DNA of 64,000 nt from the NCBI GenBank assembly GCA_910579925.1, contig CAJTVY010000002.1, positions 1 to 64,000 on the forward strand, in the 5' to 3' direction. Under the pieces are notes generated by a model. The model saw nothing but the letters and a program-made list of their open reading frames with translations, was not told the DNA's origin and made no database searches. The DNA comes from an uncultured Dorea sp. Lineage in GTDB: Bacteria; Bacillota; Clostridia; Lachnospirales; Lachnospiraceae. A program made the translations under genes and the position numbers. Of the stretch, positions 41,956 to 49,615 are shown one piece after another (position 1 is the stretch's first letter; each line of letters opens with the position of its first letter).

Positions 41956-43788
41956 ATGGCTATCGGTTACTTACTTATTCAGACCCGCACCGCACATGAC
42001 GCCGTCCCTTTAAGCGGTGTACAGGTCAGGATTACAGACATTGATTCCAACATCCTCTATGAACTGACAACAGATGAAAACGGAGAAACACCTGTCATTG
42101 CCCTTAATACAATAGATAAAAGTTTCTCCCAGACTCCTTACTATAATGAATTACCTTTTACCAGCTACTCTGTGCTTGCAAAGAACCCTGGCTTTAATTC
42201 CCTGTTCGTCTCAGATATACCCATTTACGATGGGGAAACCGCAGTACTGCCAGTTGTGCTCACTCCCATGCAGCAGACGCAGCGTCAGAGTGCGACACAG
42301 ACGATTACCATCGGAAAACCTGCGGTCGCCATGCGGGACACCAGCGAGCAGGAGGGAACCTATATGGAGCCGCGCATTCTGCGGCAGGTGGTAATTCCGA
42401 ATCCCATCACGGTTCATCTTGGAACACCCAGTTCTAATGCAAAGAACGTACAGGTATCTTTTCCCGAATACGTGAAAAACGTGGCGAGCAGCGAGATCTA
42501 CCCGACCTGGCCCCAGAATTCACTGACCGCAAATATCTACGCCATAATTACGTTTGCCCTGAACCGAATCTACACGGAATGGTACAGAAGCAGAGGTTAC
42601 AATTTTGACATCACCAACAGCACTGCCTATGATCAGTATTTTGTAGAGGGGCGTCCCATCTACAGTTCCATCAGTCGGATCGTGGATGATATATTCAACG
42701 AATATGTGCGCAGGCAGGGTCATATTGCCCCCTATTTTACCTCGTTCTGTAATGGAACGACCGCCACCTGCCAGGGATTATCCCAATGGGGAACCGTTAC
42801 CCTGGCTGAACAGGGGCTTACGCCCATTCAGATTCTCCGCTCCTATTATCCAGACGATGTGGAGATTGCAGAGACGGAGGTTGTCACCGGTATTCTGTCA
42901 TCCTACCCGGGAACTCCGCTTCGTGTGGGCAGTACGGGACTTGACGTTCAGACAATCCAGACTTATCTGAACCGTATCCGGCGAAATTATCCGGCAATTC
43001 CCGCCATTACCGATGAGGAAGGAGTATTCCAGGACAGCACACGGGCGGCTGTAACAAAATTTCAGAATATTTTTAACCTGACTCCAGATGGAATCGTGGG
43101 CAAATCCACCTGGTATAAGATCTCCAGCCTTTACACTGCCGTCGCCAGACTTGCCGAACTGGACAGCGAGGGCGGTAGTATAGGGATCGGAACCGTTCCT
43201 CCAGGCAGCATTCTACGCCAGGGTTCTTCCGGGCCAGACGTGATTACCCTTCAATACCTTCTGGATCTCATATCTGAATATTACCCGGAAATACCAGGGC
43301 TTGCACAGGATGGTATCTTTGGCAGCGGAACACGGCAGTCAGTCATCGCCTTTCAGAAAACTATGAGCCTGAATGCCGACGGCATTGTAGGGCCCCTTAC
43401 ATGGAAGGCTCTGTATGATACTTATCGGGGGATTATACAGAATGTACCGTCCCAGAAACCAGACGGAAACCCGGATGAAACAGACACTTTTCAATATACG
43501 GTTCAGCCCGGTGATACCCTCTGGCTCTTATCCAGACGATATGGCACCACAGTTGAGGCAATCAGACGACTGAACGGACTGACAGGTGATATACTCTATA
43601 TCGGACAGGTGATTCGGATCCCCGTTTCATCGACAGGGGGTTACCGGGAATATATCGTCCAGGCGGGGGATAGTCTGTGGCTTCTGTCTCGGAGATTCGG
43701 CACCACGGTTGAGGCAATCATGCAGCTGAACGGGCTGACCAGCGATCTGATAGACGTAGGGCAGGTTCTTAAGATTCCTTTATCATAG
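41956..43788 (+). CDS. Multidomain cell-wall protein: SpoIID-like, two peptidoglycan-binding, two LysM domains
   Basis: A 610-residue protein with four parts. Residues 1-110 form a carboxypeptidase-regulatory-like beta domain (VPLSGVQVRITDIDSNILYE). Residues about 160-305 resemble SpoIID/LytB (LTANIYAIITFALNR, then CQGLSQWGTVTLAEQG and ILRSYYPDD). Two PG_binding_1 domains follow (about 313-385 and 415-490: GSTGLDVQTIQTYLN and GSSGPDVITLQYLLD). Two C-terminal LysM domains complete it (about 513-556 and 566-610: YTVQPGDTLWLLSRRYGTT and YIVQAGDSLWLLSRRFGTT). No signal peptide is visible, which suggests a role in the mother cell or spore envelope, or non-classical export. AAGGAG is 12 bases before the ATG. 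Monocistronic. Confidence 0.85.
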   Translation: MAIGYLLIQTRTAHDAVPLSGVQVRITDIDSNILYELTTDENGETPVIALNTIDKSFSQTPYYNELPFTSYSVLAKNPGFNSLFVSDIPIYDGETAVLPVVLTPMQQTQRQSATQTITIGKPAVAMRDTSEQEGTYMEPRILRQVVIPNPITVHLGTPSSNAKNVQVSFPEYVKNVASSEIYPTWPQNSLTANIYAIITFALNRIYTEWYRSRGYNFDITNSTAYDQYFVEGRPIYSSISRIVDDIFNEYVRRQGHIAPYFTSFCNGTTATCQGLSQWGTVTLAEQGLTPIQILRSYYPDDVEIAETEVVTGILSSYPGTPLRVGSTGLDVQTIQTYLNRIRRNYPAIPAITDEEGVFQDSTRAAVTKFQNIFNLTPDGIVGKSTWYKISSLYTAVARLAELDSEGGSIGIGTVPPGSILRQGSSGPDVITLQYLLDLISEYYPEIPGLAQDGIFGSGTRQSVIAFQKTMSLNADGIVGPLTWKALYDTYRGIIQNVPSQKPDGNPDETDTFQYTVQPGDTLWLLSRRYGTTVEAIRRLNGLTGDILYIGQVIRIPVSSTGGYREYIVQAGDSLWLLSRRFGTTVEAIMQLNGLTSDLIDVGQVLKIPLS

Positions 43789-43874
43789 GAAGACGAAAAC
43801 CTTTTGACCCTGGCTTATCATGATGCCACGGACTGTTCCGCACTTCGTGCTCCCACAATCCTTAAAACATTAAA

Positions 43875-43906
43875 AAGAGATGCCCCTGAAGTCAGGGACA
43901 TCTCTT
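43875..43906. terminator. Bidirectional terminator
   Basis: AAGAGATGCCCCTGA (43875-43889) pairs with TCAGGGACATCTCTT (43892-43906) with one mismatch, between the convergent LysM-protein gene and a chemoreceptor gene. Confidence 0.8.
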
Positions 43907-43927
43907 AATTCACTTTTTACTGTCTGA

Positions 43928-45619
43928 TTAATTATTCTCGTCTGGTCTTGCGCTTCTTAACTTGAAGTGTGCCACCAGAGATTTAAGAAGCTGTGACTGG
44001 CTGGAAAGTTCTTCGCTGGCCGCCGCACTCTCCTGTGCCGTAGCAGAGTTCGTCTGAACCACGCTGGAGATCTGATCCATTCCCATGGTTACCTGGGTAA
44101 TGGCTTCTGCCTGACTGACTGCCGCTGAAGAAATCTTATCCACATATGTAACTGCGCTTCTTGTACTCTCAACCGTCTCTGAGATCGCTGCCGCCGTACG
44201 GTCTACAATACTCGTTCCATTCTCGACTGCAAGAATCGTTCCTTCAATCAACGTAGTCGTATTGCTTGCCGCTTCCGCACTCTTCGATGCAAGGTTCCGC
44301 ACCTCGTCCGCTACTACCGCAAATCCTTTACCGGCTTCTCCTGCGCGGGCAGCTTCAACCGCCGCATTCAATGCAAGAATATTGGTCTGGAATGCAATGT
44401 CTTCAATCGTCTTGATAATCTTTCCAATATCTCCGGACTTCTGGCTGATCTCACCCATAGCCTTAATCATATCCTGCATCTGCTCATTAGAAGTCGTCAG
44501 CTTAGTCTGAGCTTCCATAACCTTCTCGCTTGCTTCTCTGGCATTCTCAGCCGTATTATTCACTTCTCTTGAAATATCATTCACCGTTGCCGCTAATTCT
44601 TCTACAGAACTTGCCTGCTCCGTAGCGCCCTGTGATAACGCCTGAGCGCCGGAAGATACCTGATCGGCGCCGCTGGCCACCTGGTCGGAAGCATCATTAA
44701 TCTGCCGCATTGTCGTACTTAAACTGCGGTTCATCCTACGGATTGACTCAAGCAGCGGCTTGAAATCTCCTCTATAGTTATCATCGCTAGCAAATAAATC
44801 GAAATTCCCCTTTGCCATGTCGTCCAGAAGCCGCGACAGGTCAGAAACAACGTTCTCTAATACGGAACACGTTTCCTTCACGCTGCCTACCAGCGCACCA
44901 AACTCGTCTGCCGACTCATAATCCAGAGTCTGAGACATATTACCTTTTGAAAGCCCCTCCATTGCTGCTTCTACCTGATGTACCGGATATACAATCGTCC
45001 TTGTAACGACCGCACAGATCACCATTGCAAGCAGAATTGCAATGACTGTAACGGACACAAGAACAATCATACTCATATTCGTGGTCTTCACACTGTCTTC
45101 AAGCGTTGCCGCCCGTATGGCAACCGTCTCTGAATTCAAGTCGTTGATCTCCTGAATTACGGTATCCAGAAGAGGGGTACATTGTGTCCGTACTGATTCC
45201 GCAGCGCCCATCGCATCACCGGCGTTAAGTTCCGCCAGAATCTCTTCTGCAATAGTCATCCAATTCGTAAGCGCCGTTTCCAGATCTGCAACCTTTTGAT
45301 CATCCAGAATTCCCAACTCTTTTATCTTCTGAAGGTTAGTCCTGATACTCTCCTCATTCTCCTCGATTGACTGCAGATTCTCAGAATCTGTCGTGCCGCT
45401 GATAACCATATCCCGCATGTCTTTTGCCGCAATAAACGTTGCAATACGGCAGGCCTTGACCGCATCGTCCACGGCAACTGAACCTTCTACAAAGCCATCC
45501 AGATTATCACTTGCCTTCCTCAACTGTGATATGGAATAAACGGAAAGTAAGGCAGTTAACAGCAGCACTATTCCAAAAGCCACCAATAATTTCATTCTTA
45601 TTTTCAATTTTTTAAACAT
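43928..45619 (-). CDS. Methyl-accepting chemotaxis protein (four-helix-bundle sensor)
   Basis: A 563-residue chemoreceptor. Membrane helices are at about 8-28 and 188-208, flanking a ~155-residue extracytoplasmic helical sensor that looks like 4HB_MCP. HAMP follows at about 210-262. The signalling domain has the conserved hairpin tip IAFQTNILALNAAVEAARAG and the VVADEVRNLA arm that contacts CheA and CheW. There is no C-terminal CheR-docking pentapeptide. The ATG overlaps the stop of the upstream nucleotidyltransferase gene, with AGGAG just before it, so the two are translationally coupled. Confidence 0.93.
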   Translation of the reverse strand: MFKKLKIRMKLLVAFGIVLLLTALLSVYSISQLRKASDNLDGFVEGSVAVDDAVKACRIATFIAAKDMRDMVISGTTDSENLQSIEENEESIRTNLQKIKELGILDDQKVADLETALTNWMTIAEEILAELNAGDAMGAAESVRTQCTPLLDTVIQEINDLNSETVAIRAATLEDSVKTTNMSMIVLVSVTVIAILLAMVICAVVTRTIVYPVHQVEAAMEGLSKGNMSQTLDYESADEFGALVGSVKETCSVLENVVSDLSRLLDDMAKGNFDLFASDDNYRGDFKPLLESIRRMNRSLSTTMRQINDASDQVASGADQVSSGAQALSQGATEQASSVEELAATVNDISREVNNTAENAREASEKVMEAQTKLTTSNEQMQDMIKAMGEISQKSGDIGKIIKTIEDIAFQTNILALNAAVEAARAGEAGKGFAVVADEVRNLASKSAEAASNTTTLIEGTILAVENGTSIVDRTAAAISETVESTRSAVTYVDKISSAAVSQAEAITQVTMGMDQISSVVQTNSATAQESAAASEELSSQSQLLKSLVAHFKLRSARPDENN

Positions 45620-47009
45620 CGCTATCTCCTTCTGTCTGTTCTATATTCGCAGTATCTCTCTCTGCATCTTCGTATTGGGACACTCCCTCCCGCTCTGCAC
45701 TCCTGTCCTGAGCTTCGCACTCGTTCTCCTTGCCCGGATTCTGAAAATCTCCATCTTCTTCAGCCGGCTCAGTCGAGGAGTTCTCTTCGTTCTCTGCCTG
45801 CGGTATCATATCTTCCTGCATAACTTCAGGCAGCTCAACTACTCTATCTTCTTCTTTGATGATCATTCCTTTCAATTTTTCTTGTATGTCTAATAATCTG
45901 ACCCTGAACCTAAAGCCTGCTTTTCTGCACTTATTGGTACAAATTCTTCTGAAAAATCGCCAGTTTCGGATTATCCAGCAGAACACAAGTAAAAAAGGAT
46001 ACTTTTCCAGTATAGGGAAAAAACGTATCATGTACTCCCGCGTCGGGAACATCCATGCCTGCTTCCTAAGCGCCCATTCTTTATCCCGGTTACGCCAGTA
46101 AAAGTCCAGACGGATGTTTTCATATGGTAATAGCGTTTCGTCCAAATGCCTGTTCTCACGGCCATGGGACATAATATACTCTTCCAGTTCCAACGCAAGC
46201 CCATACTGCTGTTCTGCATCCTCTCCAAACCAAAGCGTTCCCAGAACATCAACCTGACTCTCGAATTCGTTCCAGCCGGCTCTTTCCAGCAATTCTTTCA
46301 CAGCCTTCCAGCGGAACAGTTCACCCAGAAGTTTCCGATACTGCCACATATCTAAAATGTCCCGTATCTTTAACCGTCCCGTGATGTACAGTTCCACCAT
46401 TCTCGCAATCCTAAACAGGTACTCTTCCTCGTTCGACAGCATATGTATCGCCTGATAATGCTCCATGCACCGATATCTCTCGATCGATCCGGAAAAATGC
46501 CGCTGAATTACTTTGTTCTCAATTGGCATCGAACCATAAAACACAATCCTGATTCCCGGTATCCTCACATAGAGAATACCGCCGCAGGTAGACTCCTCCC
46601 TGTGTTCATAGTCCATCTCCAGCATTATCCTGTTAACCCGGGGCAGATCCTTCTTATCCACAAGAATCTCGATCTGCCTGATCTGAGCCATCTCCGGCTT
46701 AGGATACATCTCGCCCTCGCTTAGGCCCAGCAAGATTAAAGCTTGAATTCGATTTCTCTCCAGCTGCCATTTGATGACTTCTTCTACCTTCTCATAAGAT
46801 TCATACAAAAGAAGCGACTTCTTATACTCATGATAAAACTGGTCGATACAATCTTCCGAGATATTCTTTTCAATCCCTAACAGTCCGACATAGATGATAT
46901 TAACTATTTCCTGGTATTCAGAAACGTCAAGAACCGACTCCCATCTTACATGCTTTCGCATAGACTGAAGCGGCTTCTGATTAATAATTGTTGTCAGCAA
47001 TATTAGCAC
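45612..47009 (-). CDS. Nucleotidyltransferase-family protein (PF14907-like)
   Basis: A protein of about 465 residues. The region around 80-260 resembles the NTP_transf_5 family (QALILLGLSEGEMYPKPEMA, then QIEILVDKKDLPRV, then EEYLFRIARMVELYITGR and RDILDMWQYRKLL), although the DxD carboxylates are less clear than in active enzymes. The C-terminal ~90 residues are acidic and low-complexity. The start is uncertain. GTG at 47009 has no ribosome site, whereas GGGAGG (47046-47041) sits ten bases before an in-frame ATT at 47030, and an ATG in another frame opens only an 11-codon peptide. It is followed by a chemoreceptor with overlapping ends. Confidence 0.65.
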   Translation of the reverse strand: MLILLTTIINQKPLQSMRKHVRWESVLDVSEYQEIVNIIYVGLLGIEKNISEDCIDQFYHEYKKSLLLYESYEKVEEVIKWQLERNRIQALILLGLSEGEMYPKPEMAQIRQIEILVDKKDLPRVNRIMLEMDYEHREESTCGGILYVRIPGIRIVFYGSMPIENKVIQRHFSGSIERYRCMEHYQAIHMLSNEEEYLFRIARMVELYITGRLKIRDILDMWQYRKLLGELFRWKAVKELLERAGWNEFESQVDVLGTLWFGEDAEQQYGLALELEEYIMSHGRENRHLDETLLPYENIRLDFYWRNRDKEWALRKQAWMFPTREYMIRFFPILEKYPFLLVFCWIIRNWRFFRRICTNKCRKAGFRFRVRLLDIQEKLKGMIIKEEDRVVELPEVMQEDMIPQAENEENSSTEPAEEDGDFQNPGKENECEAQDRSAEREGVSQYEDAERDTANIEQTEGDSDV

Positions 47010-47095
47010 ATATCTGAACTCATAATTAATCGTTTCATTTCCTCCCTTCCAGGCTCTACTAATTAAGCTTCGACTAATTACACCCTTTAATTAGA

Positions 47096-47103
47096 TTATC
47101 GGA
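47096..47103 (-). promoter_or_regulatory. Weak SigD -10-like element before the nucleotidyltransferase-chemoreceptor pair
   Basis: TCCGATAA on the reverse strand (47103-47096) matches the SigD -10 closely, but the -35 position (TTAT, 47122-47119) is poor. It overlaps the FtsE-like gene stop. Confidence 0.3.
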
Positions 47104-47869
47104 CATTGTCAGACAAATATAAGATTTTTTTGCTATTTTCTTCGTCTTTCTTAAGAATTTTTCTCTCTGCGAATATATCCATCGCTTTCTGATCGTAAAT
47201 CGACCTCTTGGCGTCCACGGCAAGCCTTCCGGCCACCAGTGTGATACACCTTCTTTTCATGATCGTAACCAGTTCCCTGGCATGGCTGGCTACCAGAATC
47301 GTCATTCCCCGGTAATTCAGTTCATCAAACAGCTGCATCAGATCCCATGCCGAATCCGGATCAAGGTTCGCCGTCGGTTCATCCGCAAGCAGGATCTCCG
47401 GCCCTACGGCCAACGCTCTTGACAGAAGTACCCGAGCCTGCTCTCCTCCCGAGAGTTCATCCGGGTATGCCTCGCACTTTCCGGCAAGACCTACCAGTCC
47501 CAGAACCTTGATAACCTTCGGACGTATCCGTACATCTGCATTTCCAGTTGCAAGAATTGCTAACTTTATATTATCATAAATCGAGCGGTCTTTCAATAGC
47601 CCAACTTCTGGTGACATAATTCCTAACCTCCTTCTGTGGAGTGGAATTCTCTTTGGTTCCATAATGTCAAGCCTTCTCCCCTCAACAATAATCTGTCCGG
47701 AAGTCACCTCCTCCTGCTTCATGATCAGATTCAGCAGCGTACTCTTTCCGGCGCCGCTCTTCCCTACGATAAAAACAAATTCCCCCTTATCTACGGTGAA
47801 GGAAATATCCTTCAGTGCGATTTCATTCTTATATTCTTTCGTTACATGGTCAAAAATAATCTGTGCCAT
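47096..47869 (-). CDS. Orphan FtsE-like ABC ATPase with altered Q-loop
   Basis: A 257-residue ATPase closest to FtsE. It has Walker A GKSGAGKST, signature LSGGEQARVLLSRAL, Walker B ILLADEPTANLDP and an H-loop His in VASHARELV. The Q-loop, VFQDxxLL in FtsE, reads IMSPEVGLL here, so the catalytic glutamine is replaced by proline. No ftsX is adjacent. The C-terminal ~35 residues are a charged extension. The ATG at 47869 (MAQIIFDHV) has GGTGGGAG just upstream, which beats 47896. It lies 66 bases before the next gene on the strand and is divergent from the C39-like gene. Confidence 0.82.
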   Translation of the reverse strand: MAQIIFDHVTKEYKNEIALKDISFTVDKGEFVFIVGKSGAGKSTLLNLIMKQEEVTSGQIIVEGRRLDIMEPKRIPLHRRRLGIMSPEVGLLKDRSIYDNIKLAILATGNADVRIRPKVIKVLGLVGLAGKCEAYPDELSGGEQARVLLSRALAVGPEILLADEPTANLDPDSAWDLMQLFDELNYRGMTILVASHARELVTIMKRRCITLVAGRLAVDAKRSIYDQKAMDIFAERKILKKDEENSKKILYLSDNVR

Positions 47870-47881
47870 ATACTCCCACCT

Positions 47882-47908
47882 TAATTTTTTTCCCACAGCT
47901 ACCGATAT
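47882..47908 (+). promoter_or_regulatory. Candidate SigD promoter of the C39-like gene
   Basis: TAAT (47882-47885), a 15-base spacer and ACCGATAT (47901-47908) approximate the SigD consensus. The element TTAATTTTTT-CCCA-CCGATAT is strikingly like the promoter at 33179-33205. About 60 bases separate it from the start codon. Confidence 0.55.
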
Positions 47909-47969
47909 TTATTATATACTATTATTTATGAAAACAGTCAATATTATTTCCGAAAATATGGAGACAAAG

Positions 47970-48683
47970 ATGAAAAAGAAATTAATTTTCGGAGCCGCTG
48001 CCGGAATTGTTGCAATCATCCTGCTGTTTTGTATGCCATTTTCTCAGATCAGACTGGCCTCCGGTTCCCTTAAATATGTTCCTCCACTTCCCGAAGCTGC
48101 TCCTGATCCGGTGGAACCGCCGGTTCTCGTAGACGGCCAGTATTCCCTGTCCCTTGAAAGCAGCATCGGAATTCTTACATATTATAATCAGTCTGACGTC
48201 CGTTGGGCGGATTATCTTTACGGAGGTCAGGATCCTATGAAAAAGTATGGCTGCGGCCCCACTGCTCTGGCCATGATTGTATCAAGCTTCACCAACCAGA
48301 CTCTTCTGCCGCCCGATATGGCAGACTGGGCTGCAACTAATCATTACTGGGCTCCCAGAGGAGGAACCGCACATAACTTCATTCCAGAGTGCGCCGCAGC
48401 TTTCGGTTTCCAGGCGACTTCCTTCCAGAATTTTACCGTGGAAGGGGTTCTTGACGAACTGAGGAGCGGCCATATCCTGGTGGCGTTGATGGGGCCCGGC
48501 CATTTTACGGGAAGCGGTCACTTCATTATTATCACCGATTACTGGACCGGAACCCAGGTCAGGATTGCCGATCCTGCAAACCTCGAGAACACCCAGACTC
48601 CATGGGAAGTTCAGATGCTTCTGGACGAACTGAGTCCTTTTGCCAACTCTGGCGGTCCTGTATGGAGTATTACACCCATATAA
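47970..48683 (+). CDS. Secreted C39-like peptidase family protein
   Basis: A 237-residue protein with a signal/anchor helix (MKKKLIFGAAAGIVAIILLF) and a C39_2-type papain-like domain. The catalytic Cys lies in KKYGCGPTALAMIVSS, the His in GSGHFIIITDY and the Asp in VRIADPANL, so the triad appears complete. Members are secreted cysteine proteases or peptidoglycan/peptide hydrolases whose targets are mostly unknown. The ATG at 47970 has GGAG six bases upstream. In-frame ATGs further up lack one and would bury the signal peptide. A SigD-like promoter upstream may put it with the motility genes. Confidence 0.85.
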   Translation: MKKKLIFGAAAGIVAIILLFCMPFSQIRLASGSLKYVPPLPEAAPDPVEPPVLVDGQYSLSLESSIGILTYYNQSDVRWADYLYGGQDPMKKYGCGPTALAMIVSSFTNQTLLPPDMADWAATNHYWAPRGGTAHNFIPECAAAFGFQATSFQNFTVEGVLDELRSGHILVALMGPGHFTGSGHFIIITDYWTGTQVRIADPANLENTQTPWEVQMLLDELSPFANSGGPVWSITPI

Positions 48684-48756
48684 ATGCGTTTGTTCTTCTA
48701 CAGTCTGTTTTTTGAAATGAACAAAATAAGCAAGGGCTTTCCTTTAAGTATAGAAA

Positions 48757-48790
48757 GGGCTGCCGGGAAATTATCATTTTCCGACAGCCC
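48757..48790. terminator. Bidirectional terminator
   Basis: GGGCTGCCGGGAAA (48757-48770) pairs with TTTTCCGACAGCCC (48777-48790) between the convergent C39-like and FlgN-like genes. Same family as the hairpins at 5351 and 16838. Confidence 0.8.
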
Positions 48791-48803
48791 CTGCTTTATC
48801 TTT

Positions 48804-49211
48804 CTATTTTGCTGATTGATAGTAAGAGTCCTTACCCGACACTTTCATGTTAAGTACTTTGTCAATATTAATCGTCCGGTTTAAAATCTGTAACAGCTGG
48901 CCGCTAAGTTCCTTAATCTTTCCGGCTTCAAAACTCTCCGCCTCATACTGATCCTCTCCCCTGAGCCAGGAGCGAAGCTTTTCCTCTTCTTCGTCACCTG
49001 CCTGGATCAGTATCCGGATTTCCTGCTTTGTCTCTTGGAATTGTTCTAATTCCTCCTGCCTCATCTTAATAAGAAGCTGAACGGATTCCTGATCGTTTCT
49101 TGACATTGCATCCGCAAGATCCTTTGTCACTCTTTCTATCTCTACCATATGCACATAATTACGCTGCACCCGCTTTAGGACCTCTGTCAATAATTCTTCC
49201 TTATTCTCCAT
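48804..49211 (-). CDS. Small helical protein, FlgN/FliT-like chaperone candidate
   Basis: A 135-residue, almost entirely helical protein (coiled-coil segments at about 20-70 and 80-125) with no cysteine and a charged surface. I do not recognise a named family with certainty. Its size, helical make-up and place directly after fliD and fliS suggest a flagellar export chaperone of the FlgN/FliT kind. GGAGG precedes the ATG. It is the last gene of the fliD-fliS unit. Confidence 0.6.
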   Translation of the reverse strand: MENKEELLTEVLKRVQRNYVHMVEIERVTKDLADAMSRNDQESVQLLIKMRQEELEQFQETKQEIRILIQAGDEEEEKLRSWLRGEDQYEAESFEAGKIKELSGQLLQILNRTINIDKVLNMKVSGKDSYYQSAK

Positions 49212-49223
49212 ACGTCCTCCTGT

Positions 49224-49595
49224 TTACACGGCAGCCGTCTTACTTGCTTCTTTGAACGCATCCCTGAGTTCCGCAACAAGGGGCTTCAATTCCTGGATTA
49301 CAGCGCTGTTTCTACCAGCTTGCAGCCTGCTGAGTTCATAGAGAAAAAATTCATACATCCTTCTCAGATCATAACTGATCCTATACTCCATATTCAGAGT
49401 TCTATTGAGATAGTCTACAATCTCCCTCGACCTTTTCACCGATTTTTCAAACAAATCGTAGTTTTTATCATCCAATGCGATCTGCGCTCTGTTAAGACGC
49501 TTGATCAGCTCATCATACAGGAGCAGAAGCATCTCGCTGCGCGTCATCGTATTTACAGTCTGCATCTTATACTGTTGATATCCATTCTGATACAT
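49224..49595 (-). CDS. fliS: Flagellar export chaperone FliS
   Basis: A 123-residue FliS protein that binds the C-terminus of flagellin and keeps it unfolded for export. The family start NGYQQYKMQTVNTMTRSEML, LLLYDELIKRLNRAQIAL and LNMEYRISYDLRRMYEF are diagnostic. Placed 20 bases after fliD, the usual pairing. AAGGGG lies before the ATG. Confidence 0.95.
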   Translation of the reverse strand: MYQNGYQQYKMQTVNTMTRSEMLLLLYDELIKRLNRAQIALDDKNYDLFEKSVKRSREIVDYLNRTLNMEYRISYDLRRMYEFFLYELSRLQAGRNSAVIQELKPLVAELRDAFKEASKTAAV

Positions 49596-49615
49596 ATTTT
49601 TCCCCTTTTTTAATC

